Part shown: positions 1 through 4,311 of the stretch, in pieces
Layout of the letters: each line of letters opens with the position of its first letter
Position numbering within the stretch: the stretch's first letter is position 1
Assembly: GCA_030746455.1 (NCBI GenBank)
Contig: JASLMQ010000863.1
Coordinates: 1-5,181, forward strand
From: Candidatus Latescibacterota bacterium
Lineage (GTDB): Bacteria; Latescibacterota; UBA2968; GCA-2709665
Direction: 5' to 3'
Length of the DNA: 5,181 nt
The notes under the pieces: model-generated
Database searches by the model: none
What the model was told of the DNA's origin: nothing
What the model saw: the letters and a program-made list of their open reading frames with translations, nothing else
Program-made: the position numbers and the translations under genes

Positions 1-81
1 GTATCATTCGATATAGCCCAGTGTCTCCACACAAACCGGCAGGCTGTCCGGAAGCTGCTGGGTCAGACCATTCTGGAGTAA
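1..81 (+). CDS. Possible C-terminal end of an upstream gene (partial)
   Basis: The reading frame is open from the first base of the window to a TAA at 79-81 and would encode the last 26 residues of a protein ending in KLLGQTILE. The stop lies 6 nt before the GTG of the next gene, and the Shine-Dalgarno GGAG of that gene (75-78) sits inside this frame, which is tight operon-like spacing. The fragment looks helical and basic but is too short to assign to a family. Another frame is also open here, so this call rests mainly on the spacing. It could equally be untranslated leader. Confidence 0.35.
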   Translation, partial: VSFDIAQCLHTNRQAVRKLLGQTILE

Positions 82-87
82 GCTACC

Positions 88-336
88 GTGGAACGACTCC
101 ATGACAGGACGCTGAAGGAAATCGAGGAACTGTATCCCGACGAGTGGGTGCTTGTCGAAGAGACTGCGTGGGACGAAGCCGAGATGCCTGCGCGAGGACG
201 GGTGATTGTACATAGTCCTGAACGGGGTGATCTGACGCAGGAAATCAAGCAGATTTCGCAGCAGCGTCCGGGAGCCAAGCTCTTCTCCTTCTTCGCCGGA
301 ACCAAGATCCCCGATGGGGTGATTCCCATACTATGA
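88..336 (+). CDS. Small acidic hypothetical protein paired with an aspartic protease
   Basis: This 82-aa protein starts at GTG 88. GGAG at 75-78 gives a 9-nt spacer, and there is no better in-frame start. The N-terminal half is strongly acidic (EEIEELYPDEWVLVEE-like, residues 10-30). The C-terminal half is more basic and ends in a hydrophobic beta-rich segment (FSFFAGTKIPDGVIPIL). There is no signal peptide, membrane helix or cysteine. Small proteins of this general look, with a PDEWVLVE-type segment, occur beside retropepsin-like protease genes in several bacterial groups; this is from memory and no molecular function is known to me. The stop codon overlaps the start of the protease gene (ATGA), so the two are almost certainly translationally coupled. 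It could be a partner, substrate or inhibitor of the protease; that is inference from context only. Confidence 0.8.
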   Translation: MERLHDRTLKEIEELYPDEWVLVEETAWDEAEMPARGRVIVHSPERGDLTQEIKQISQQRPGAKLFSFFAGTKIPDGVIPIL

Positions 337-755
337 ACGATCTTGGGGACCGTATCGCGGCGAGGCCCGATCACGGAGGGGTTCTGCTCGTTCCGTGTCA
401 GATCAACACCTCCTGCAGGTACTGGCTTCTGGCGGACACCGGTGCAGCGCTCACGGTTCTGAGCCCCCGAGTTGCGGATGAGGTCGGGCTTGACGCCGGG
501 CGGCCCCCACGGTACGAACAGATTACCTCGGTCCATCGAACACAACGGGCACCCGTTGTTCGATTGGATCGCCTCCAAGTGGGACGCCATTGGGCCACAG
601 ATGTCGAGGCCCTGGTGCTGGCACTGCCCCACAGCCTGAGGATTGACGGCCTCCTGGGCGTGAACTTCCTGAGACGGTTCCGTCCTACCTTCGAGTACGA
701 CACGGCGACTCTGGTGTTGCGGGCCCACAGAGCAGGGAGTCGATCGGCAAGCTAG
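333..755 (+). CDS. Retropepsin-like aspartic protease (clan AA, single domain)
   Basis: This 140-aa protein has the retropepsin layout. A first beta strand (VLLVPCQINTS, 17-27) is followed by the catalytic motif LLADTGAALTVLS (32-44), with catalytic Asp35 in D-T-G-A. The second conserved hydrophobic-glycine motif is DGLLGVNFLRRF (105-116). Family members of this size carry one catalytic Asp and form the active site as homodimers, so this protein should act as a dimer. There is no signal peptide or membrane helix, which suggests a cytosolic enzyme. Its ATG at 333 overlaps the stop of the 82-aa gene by 4 nt, so the pair should be co-translated, and a strong terminator follows 124 nt after its stop. 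The substrate is unknown. Assignment to the fold is firm; the biological role is open. Confidence 0.88.
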   Translation: MNDLGDRIAARPDHGGVLLVPCQINTSCRYWLLADTGAALTVLSPRVADEVGLDAGRPPRYEQITSVHRTQRAPVVRLDRLQVGRHWATDVEALVLALPHSLRIDGLLGVNFLRRFRPTFEYDTATLVLRAHRAGSRSAS

Positions 756-811
756 GATTCGTCCACCTGAGCACAGGGCTCCCACACGGCAGCCACAGTA
801 CGACGAGATGC

Positions 812-840
812 GGCAGTCGGTTGGGGTGACCGACATTGCC
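812..840 (+). other. Hairpin downstream of the protease gene
   Basis: GGCA-GTCGGT (812-821) pairs with ACCGAC (829-834) and TGCC (837-840) across a 7-nt loop. The stem is 10 bp with a 2-nt bulge (A835, T836). No U-tract follows, so it is not an intrinsic terminator by itself. It lies between the protease stop and the true terminator at 879-908. It could protect the 3' end of the transcript, or form part of a structured 3' RNA with the terminator. No known RNA family was recognised. Confidence 0.4.
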
Positions 841-878
841 AGGATGTGATCTGCGAGGTCCGGGCAAATTCGACGATA

Positions 879-908
879 CGCCCAGGGCGGTCGGCCCCGG
901 GCGTTTTT
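879..908 (+). terminator. Intrinsic terminator of the protease operon
   Basis: The left arm 879-888 (CGCCCAGGGC) pairs with the right arm 894-903 (GCCCCGGGCG). This is a 10-bp GC-rich stem with a single A-C mismatch (884/898) and a 5-nt loop, followed directly by five T (904-908). It is the only textbook rho-independent terminator in the window. It ends the + strand transcript carrying the 82-aa protein and the protease, and separates that unit from the repeat region that follows. Confidence 0.85.
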
Positions 909-930
909 CGTTACCGTGCGCCGAGGGTGT

Positions 931-1100
931 CTGAGACAGGTTGCGACCAAGGTCGGACGGGATTCCGGTTTCGACGTGCCGTCCGCAAGGCACCTCCTGG
1001 TGGCCAGTTGGGCCTGGGGAACGCGTCGGCCCCACGCAAGCTCAGCCCGCCGAAGGCGGGGTTCTTGAATCTGGAGCGCAGGGATTTATCCCTGCGCTCC
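931..1100. repeat. Dispersed repeat A, copy 1 (A1)
   Basis: This segment matches 2552-2721 in the same orientation. The best part, 956-1096, aligns to 2577-2717 over 141 nt without a gap and with 39 mismatches by hand count (about 72% identity). Both copies contain two hairpins: CCCGCC-GAA-GGCGGG at 1046-1060, and the long palindrome at 1073-1100. The mismatches fall evenly over the three positions of the one frame that is open in both copies (13, 13 and 13), so the repeat is not evolving as a protein-coding gene. It looks like a structured, non-autonomous interspersed element, possibly REP/MITE-like; that class is inference. Confidence 0.75.
1073..1100. repeat. Near-perfect palindrome inside repeat A1
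   Basis: GGAGCGCAGGGAT (1073-1085) is followed by TT and then its exact reverse complement (1088-1100), giving a 13-bp stem with a 2-nt spacer. The matching hairpin in A2 has a 10-bp stem at 2697-2718. It resembles the imperfect palindromes at the core of REP sequences. There is no downstream U-tract, so it is unlikely to be an intrinsic terminator. Confidence 0.75.
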
Positions 1101-1130
1101 TTGCGCATCCGCACCCCCGCTAACAGCGAT

Positions 1131-1153
1131 GGGCAGGGGCTCACCCCCTGCCC
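1131..1153. repeat. GC-rich inverted repeat in a segment unique to copy 1
   Basis: GGGCAGGGG (1131-1139) pairs exactly with CCCCTGCCC (1145-1153) over a 5-nt loop (CTCAC). It lies in a stretch of about 53 nt (about 1100-1153) that is absent at the same place after A2, where the sequence runs straight from the palindrome into TCACGA. No U-tract follows. Confidence 0.6.
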
Positions 1154-1267
1154 TCACGACGCCCCCGGCCGGCCCCCGAGCGCGACACATCGTGGACCAC
1201 CTGCACGTGACCGTGCCCGAGACGGTGGGGCACAGGGGTGTCCCCCATAGGGGCTCCGTGTCTCTTG

Positions 1268-1440
1268 GCATTCAGGACCGCGGCGTGTATCCGGTCGACC
1301 TCCTCTCCGGCCCTCTTGACTTCCACCGGATCCTCGCATCACCTCCGGGCATGCTGAGAGGCAGCAGGCGCTACGGTGTTGCACCGGCAGCATCTGGTGT
1401 ACGATGCCCCGGCCTGCCTCCAGACCTTATTTCCCCCTCG
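1268..1440. repeat. Dispersed repeat B, copy 1 (B1)
   Basis: This segment matches 2348-2520 in the same orientation. The block 1271-1301 is identical, base for base, to 2351-2381 (31 nt); the rest matches with small indels and a clearly lower identity. The identical block holds GACCG (1276-1280) facing CGGTC (1292-1296) and the 8-bp palindrome GGTCGACC (1293-1300). The perfect block inside an otherwise decayed repeat suggests either selection on a site or recent exchange between copies. The reading frames across it are short and differ between copies, so I see no gene. Confidence 0.75.
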
Positions 1441-1591
1441 ACCTCGATTCACGTCTCACTGGTGCGCAGCGAGGGCGCGCAGCGGACCCTCTCTTGCCGC
1501 CTGCCGCTTACCCTCCCACCGCTTGCCGCGCACAAGGGGTCGCTCGATCTTTTCCTCTCGTGATCCGGACGATGCGGGGGAGGGGTCAGCG
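1441..1591. other. Gene-free spacer downstream of mazF
   Basis: This is the end of the 835-nt gene-free stretch between the protease gene and mazF. The stretch holds, in order, a hairpin, the terminator, repeat A1, a GC-rich inverted repeat, repeat B1 and this spacer. In the spacer itself I see only C/T-rich simple sequence on the + strand. There is no convincing terminator for the leftward mazF transcript and no start codon with a credible ribosome binding site. Confidence 0.5.
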
Positions 1592-1996
1592 TTAATCGGG
1601 CGCTGCGACCGGGGGCAGCCTGCCCCCACCCAATTCCAGGATCTGCAAGAGACATTGCTCGACAGCCTGCATCAACTCGGGGTCCGCGGGACCGATTCTC
1701 TTGATGAGGTTGCCTGTGGTGCCGCGGTAGAGTCGGGTGCTATCGATGGCCCGGATCTGATCGGTCATGAGGTCGGATTCGACATTGAAGCCCTCATGCT
1801 CCGCCGAGATGCGGACGCGAAGCGGTACGGCGTCATCCTGAGTCTGCGTGGTCAGCGGCAGAACAACGCACGAGGGATGTCCGGCACGCGTCAGCAGGTC
1901 GGTCTGGACCACGAGAACCGGGCGTGTCTTCCCGGGTTCCGTGCCGCGTTTGGGGTTCAGGTCGGCCAGGTAGAAGGAGCCTCTCTCGATGTCCAT
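1592..1996 (-). CDS. mazF: MazF/PemK-type endoribonuclease toxin
   Basis: This 134-aa protein is of normal MazF length. The N-terminal signature is complete: GSFYLADLNPKRGTEPGKTRPVL-like (residues 6-28), with the G-x-E-x-x-K-x-R-P-V core at residues 18-27. A second strand, SCVVLPLTTQ (42-51), supplies the conserved Thr. The DQIRAID motif lies at 79-85. By analogy with E. coli MazF, Arg25 and Thr49/Thr50 are the candidate catalytic residues. MazF enzymes are SH3-barrel, sequence-specific mRNA interferases that act in the cytosol and are blocked by their antitoxin. The ATG (1994-1996) shares one base with the antitoxin TGA (TGATG), which is tight translational coupling. The cleavage sequence cannot be predicted here. 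Confidence 0.95.
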   Translation of the reverse strand: MDIERGSFYLADLNPKRGTEPGKTRPVLVVQTDLLTRAGHPSCVVLPLTTQTQDDAVPLRVRISAEHEGFNVESDLMTDQIRAIDSTRLYRGTTGNLIKRIGPADPELMQAVEQCLLQILELGGGRLPPVAAPD

Positions 1997-2235
1997 CAGC
2001 CATCTCCCGGGTCGTCCTGCAGGGCCTCGAACTCGCGACAGACCCGGATGCTCTCTTCGCGGCAGACCTCGGAAGCCTTCCTGAACTGCTCGGTGAGGAG
2101 CTCCCTCTCGACTCTTGCGTTGAACTCGGCCACCGCCCTGCGGATGTAGGCGCTGCGGTTCAGGTTGAGCTTCATGGCGAGTTCTCTGGTCTTGGTGTCC
2201 TGGTCGTCCGGCAGCTGCAGGTGGATCGAAGCCAT
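1996..2235 (-). CDS. Ribbon-helix-helix antitoxin of the MazF module
   Basis: This 79-aa protein starts at the ATG at 2233-2235. It has a perfect AGGAGG (2241-2246) with a 5-nt spacer; an upstream in-frame ATG near 2298 would lie upstream of the promoter -10 and is rejected. Residues 1-45 fit a ribbon-helix-helix fold: a strand ASIHLQLP (2-9), helix A (about 11-23), the turn NLNRS (24-28) and helix B (about 27-40). Residues 41-79 are charged, helical and end in Asp/Gly-rich sequence, as expected for a toxin-binding tail. RHH antitoxins bind DNA as dimers through the strand and repress their own operon. This one is RHH rather than the AbrB-type fold of E. coli MazE. Confidence 0.9.
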   Translation of the reverse strand: MASIHLQLPDDQDTKTRELAMKLNLNRSAYIRRAVAEFNARVERELLTEQFRKASEVCREESIRVCREFEALQDDPGDG

Positions 2236-2276
2236 CGCGTCCTCCTTTCCGATGTATATATGTATTGGGCGCAAAG

Positions 2277-2305
2277 AATATACAAGAACAATGTACATGT
2301 ATCAA
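2277..2305 (-). promoter_or_regulatory. Sigma70-type promoter of the RHH/mazF operon
   Basis: Read on the - strand, the -35 box is TTGATA (2305-2300), the spacer is exactly 17 nt, and the -10 box is TATATT (2282-2277). This predicts a transcript start near 2270 and a leader of about 35 nt that carries AGGAGG at 2241-2246. Both boxes are close to consensus, and the -35 lies inside the dyad operator. Confidence 0.8.
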
Positions 2306-2312
2306 GTACATT
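2290..2312. promoter_or_regulatory. Probable operator for the RHH antitoxin
   Basis: AATGTAC (2290-2296) and GTACATT (2306-2312) form an exact 7-bp dyad with a 9-nt centre containing most of the -35 box (2300-2305). The left arm overlaps the palindrome ATGTACAT (2291-2298). Further ATGTAT words lie at 2297-2302, 2252-2257 and 2260-2265, the last two 8 nt apart between the -10 box and the ribosome binding site. RHH repressors commonly bind several short repeated words, so autoregulation at this promoter is the natural reading. The exact site is inference. Confidence 0.65.
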
Positions 2313-2347
2313 TGGCGGGTACACGTCTGCGCGCTGCGAGGCCCCCG

Positions 2348-2520
2348 GCGTTCAGGACCGCGGCGTGTATCCGGTCGACCTTCTCTCCTGCCCTTCTCGA
2401 CTTCCACCCGACCTGCGAATCAGCTCCGCCCATACTGAGTGACACCAGGCGCTCCGGTTCTGCAACAGGGACACCCGGAGTACGGCGTTCGGGCCTGTCT
2501 CCGGGCCGTATCTTCCCAGC
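2348..2520. repeat. Dispersed repeat B, copy 2 (B2)
   Basis: This is a direct-orientation copy of B1 (1268-1440). It contains the 31-nt block 2351-2381 identical to 1271-1301, then diverged but alignable sequence. It starts only 36 nt upstream of the mazF operator and is followed after about 30 nt by repeat A2. In this copy B precedes A, whereas at 931-1440 A precedes B. Confidence 0.75.
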
Positions 2521-2551
2521 CCTCCTCTCCGTTTCCGCCCGCCGGATGTGC

Positions 2552-2721
2552 CGGAGATCCCTTACGGCCGAGGCCGGATTGGATTTCGGCTTCGGCGTGC
2601 CGTCCACGGAAGCCTTTCTGGGTCCCGATCAGTCCTTCAGAACGCGCCAACCCGGCGCAAGCTCGGCCCGTCGAAGGCGGGCTTCCTGGGTCTTCAGCGC
2701 AGGGATTCATCCCTGCGCGTC
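2552..2721. repeat. Dispersed repeat A, copy 2 (A2)
   Basis: This is a direct-orientation copy of A1 (931-1100). Both hairpins are kept. The first is a 7-bp stem at 2666-2682 with a GAA loop; one C-G pair of A1 is a T-G wobble here (2671/2677), so the fold is preserved. The second is a 10-bp palindrome at 2697-2718 (GCGCAGGGAT, two bases, reverse complement). The long open frame running through this copy on the + strand continues into the nucleotidyltransferase gene, but it is a by-product of GC-rich sequence and has no ribosome binding site. Confidence 0.75.
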
Positions 2722-2823
2722 ACGAGGCACCACAGCCGGCCCGCCGGGCGTGATCCATTCGTCGAGCGCCCCACCAGAAGGCGGCCTTCAGGCCGAACGG
2801 CCGCAGGCCCGCCTCCCGAACGC
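2722..2823. other. Gene-free GC-rich spacer after repeat A2
   Basis: The first part (TCACGAGGC onward) resembles 1154-1190 after A1, so the repeat unit may extend a little further than the A boundary given here. At 2783-2815 there is a cluster of short overlapping inverted repeats (GGCC-TTCA-GGCC and GGCC-GAAC-GGCC types) without a U-tract. No gene or promoter is visible. Confidence 0.4.
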
Positions 2824-2921
2824 TTACCTTTCCGTCTCCTGTCCCCCGTCTTCGGTCGCTTTCCACCCGTCCCCCGTCGGTTCTTGCCGTCCCCGGTCTC
2901 CGGTCGGTCTTCGCCGTCTCC
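2824..2921. repeat. Pyrimidine-rich low-complexity tract, copy 1
   Basis: This + strand C/T-rich stretch is built from degenerate CCCCGGTCTCCGGTC-like and CCCGTC-like words. It shares a 17-nt exact match with the tract at 4104-4220 (2890-2906 equals 4130-4146) and an 11-nt CCGTCGGTTCT word (2874-2884 equals 4176-4186). It ends 7 nt before the -35 box of the next operon. There is no coding potential. The tract may be an expanding simple-sequence element; a role in promoter activity is only a possibility. Confidence 0.65.
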
Positions 2922-2928
2922 ATGCAGC

Positions 2929-2957
2929 TTGACCCCAGGTCCGACCCGGCGTATCTT
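2929..2957 (+). promoter_or_regulatory. Sigma70-type promoter of the AbiEii-like operon
   Basis: The -35 box is TTGACC (2929-2934), the spacer is exactly 17 nt, and the -10 box is TATCTT (2952-2957). The predicted start is near 2964, giving a leader of about 37 nt with an AGGAGG Shine-Dalgarno at 2990-2995. It is slightly weaker than the other two promoters at the -10 box. I see no clear operator dyad. Confidence 0.7.
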
Positions 2958-3000
2958 CTTGTACGTGGCAGCGGAGGCCCATATCCCCGAGGAGGAGCAG

Positions 3001-3690
3001 GTGAAGGCGAATCCTGGCAAGCCGGTTAACCTGCCTGATTACGGAGAAGCATGCCTGCGCGCTCTGCTGGAGGAAGGCCTGGCGGACAGAATCGTGCTGG
3101 GCGGGGCATTTGGCCTCTTGCACTATCTGGACTACCGTCCCACCCGGGATGTGGATGCATGGTGGTGCGAGCAGATAAGCGCCGAGGACCGGTGCCGGGT
3201 GATGCAGACGGTTGCCGATGCGTTGAGCCGCTTTGGGCCGGCTCGAACGCGCGAATGGGGCGATGTGGTGAGCATTGAGTTGCAGGATGGAGGCAGGACG
3301 ACCTTCAGTTTTCAGATTGCCCATCGTTCGGCGCTTCTGGAGCCGCCAACCACGGCGCCGTGGATCGACATTCCCCTGGATAGCCTCGCCGATCTCGTGG
3401 CCAGCAAGATGAAGGACCTGGTGGAGCGCGGCGCGCCCCGGGACTTCCGTGACATCTTTGCATTGTGCCAGGCCGGGATGGCGACTGGCGATGCCTGCTG
3501 GGCGCTGTGGAGCAAACGGCAGAAACTGGCTGGCAGCGATACGGATCGGGATCGCGCGTTCCTGGCCATTGAGACACACCTCACGCGTATTGCTCAACAC
3601 CGTCCACTGGCAGGCATTGCGGATCCCAAACAGCGGGCCGAAGCTGAGAAGCTTCGAGCCTGGTTCTCGAGGGAGTTCCTGCACAGATGA
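3001..3690 (+). CDS. AbiEii/AbiGii-family nucleotidyltransferase (putative toxin)
   Basis: This protein is 229 aa from GTG 3001. The start is chosen because AGGAGG (2990-2995) lies 5 nt upstream and a promoter sits just before it; the frame is open further upstream only through noncoding repeat. Residues 31-55 hold the nucleotidyltransferase core IVLGGAFGLLHY followed by YRPTRDVDAWW: Gly34-Gly35, Arg46, and the metal-binding pair Asp50 and Asp52. Residues 128-152 carry the AbiEii C-terminal motif, LADLVASKMKDLVERG then RDFRDIF, with Lys136, Lys138, Arg143, Asp148 and Asp151. AbiEii-type proteins transfer nucleotides, some of them to tRNA, and act as phage-defence or TA toxins. The usual AbiEi winged-helix antitoxin gene is absent. 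Instead a 104-aa gene overlaps the 3' end. Family is well supported; toxicity is inferred. Confidence 0.85.
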   Translation: MKANPGKPVNLPDYGEACLRALLEEGLADRIVLGGAFGLLHYLDYRPTRDVDAWWCEQISAEDRCRVMQTVADALSRFGPARTREWGDVVSIELQDGGRTTFSFQIAHRSALLEPPTTAPWIDIPLDSLADLVASKMKDLVERGAPRDFRDIFALCQAGMATGDACWALWSKRQKLAGSDTDRDRAFLAIETHLTRIAQHRPLAGIADPKQRAEAEKLRAWFSREFLHR

Positions 3691-4001
3691 GCTTGGAATC
3701 AGGTTGGATCGACGGCGCGCTCTATCCGGATGTGGAGCCCCCCGAAACGGTAGAGACACGGTGCGAGCGTATTGACTTCCTGGCCCGGCTCTGCGCGGCC
3801 TGGGATTTCGGCCTGTTGCCCGATCGGGAGGCCGTGGCTGAGATTCGTCGTCCTGCCTGGCGTGACGCGGTAGACGACTGTCAATTGCTGACGTCACCGA
3901 CCTATCACCTGGTGCGGAAATGGCATGGCCTATCTCAATTGCCCTATTTGGGCCAACGGTTGGCCTATATCGCGGACGATCCGAGTTTGGAGCACGTGTG
4001 A
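3687..4001 (+). CDS. Hypothetical protein coupled to the AbiEii-like gene
   Basis: This 104-aa protein starts at the ATG overlapping the previous stop (ATGA, 3687-3690), with GGAG at 3672-3675 upstream. I do not recognise a family. It is soluble, mixed-charge and mostly helical by eye, with Trp/Asp-rich stretches (WIDGALYPDVEPPE, AAWDFGLLPDREAV), a tail containing YLGQRLAYIADDPSL, and no signal peptide or membrane helix. No winged-helix or ribbon-helix-helix is visible, so it is not an evident AbiEi. The coupling to a putative toxin makes it the best candidate for a cognate antitoxin or accessory subunit, but that is inference from position alone. No terminator follows. Confidence 0.75.
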   Translation: MSLESGWIDGALYPDVEPPETVETRCERIDFLARLCAAWDFGLLPDREAVAEIRRPAWRDAVDDCQLLTSPTYHLVRKWHGLSQLPYLGQRLAYIADDPSLEHV

Positions 4002-4103
4002 TATCGCAGGGGTTTGCTGGCGATTCCATCGCGGCGGGCCCCTTCACGTCGCGCCATCGATGCATGCCATCACCACCGTAACACCATAGCACCCTGACAC
4101 GCC
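4002..4103. other. Spacer with no recognisable gene
   Basis: This is the first part of a 310-nt gene-free stretch before mntA. Apart from a small hairpin (GCGAT 4020-4024 with ATCGC 4028-4032, no U-tract) nothing stands out. The rest of the stretch is the pyrimidine tract (4104-4220) and the mntA promoter (4226-4254). Confidence 0.4.
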
Positions 4104-4220
4104 TCCCGCCTTCTCTCCGCCTCTCCGCTTCCCCGGTCTCCGGTCGCGTCTCGCTTCTCCCCGGTCCCCGGTCTTCCGTCGGTTCTCGCAGTTCCCCGTC
4201 CCCGGTCTCCCTTTCCCCTC
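4104..4220. repeat. Pyrimidine-rich low-complexity tract, copy 2
   Basis: This C/T-rich stretch on the + strand has several degenerate CCCCGGTCTCCGGTC and CCCCGGTCCCCGGTC words in a row. The 17-nt match 4130-4146 is identical to 2890-2906, and CCGTCGGTTCT recurs (4176-4186). Like copy 1, it ends a few bases before a -35 box (here 5 nt). No gene is visible on either strand; the open frame on the - strand across it is low-complexity Arg/Gly-rich sequence. Confidence 0.65.
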
Positions 4221-4225
4221 CTGCG

Positions 4226-4254
4226 TTGACTCGTTCACAGCCGGTTCGTATATT
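4226..4254 (+). promoter_or_regulatory. Sigma70-type promoter of the mntA-hepT operon
   Basis: The -35 box is TTGACT (4226-4231), the spacer is exactly 17 nt, and the -10 box is TATATT (4249-4254). The predicted start is near 4261. The word TTGACTC occurs twice, at 4226-4232 over the -35 box and at 4253-4259 just after the -10, which could be a regulator site or chance. The position of this promoter favours the downstream GTG (4312) as the mntA start. Confidence 0.78.
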
Positions 4255-4311
4255 GACTCAGGCAAACCAGTGGAACGCGGCCCTCGACCCAATCGACAGG
4301 ATAAGCATGCC

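Noticed and set aside
840..885. tRNA-like T-arm look (GGTCCGGGCAAATTCGACGA)
   Set aside because: No matching acceptor, D or anticodon arms could be found around it.
63..950. 295-codon open frame on the - strand across the protease genes
   Set aside because: It lies opposite two well-supported genes and the terminator, has no ribosome binding site, and its product is Ser/Arg/Cys-rich with no recognisable fold. It is a shadow of GC-rich coding DNA.
941..1123. Small proteins encoded by repeat A (also 2439-2753), whose translations align without gaps
   Set aside because: Mismatches are spread 13/13/13 over codon positions, there is no ribosome binding site, and the ends differ between copies. 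The gap-free alignment reflects DNA or RNA structure, not a gene.
1129..1563. 144-codon + strand open frame between A1 and mazF
   Set aside because: It spans repeat B1 and C/T-rich spacer, the equivalent frame is not kept in B2, and no motif or ribosome binding site is visible.
2236..2298. Longer antitoxin starting at an ATG near 2298
   Set aside because: It would start upstream of the -10 box, and the added residues are translated operator DNA. ATG 2233-2235 has a perfect AGGAGG.
2824..2921. CRISPR-like array in the C/T-rich tracts
   Set aside because: Repeat words are degenerate, overlapping and variable in spacing, with no unique spacers of constant length.
2548..3000. N-terminal extension of the AbiEii-like gene to an upstream ATG at 2548
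   Set aside because: It crosses repeat A2, the pyrimidine tract and the promoter, and encodes Pro/Arg/Ser-rich low-complexity sequence. GTG 3001 has AGGAGG at ideal spacing.
2824..4092. 422-codon open frame on the - strand opposite the AbiEii-like operon
   Set aside because: It is antisense to two supported genes, has no recognisable motif, and runs into the low-complexity tract.
4270..4311. Upstream GTG 4270 as the mntA start
   Set aside because: It would sit under 10 nt from the predicted transcript start and lacks a good Shine-Dalgarno. Typical MntA proteins begin about 20-30 residues before the GSxxRG motif, matching GTG 4312.
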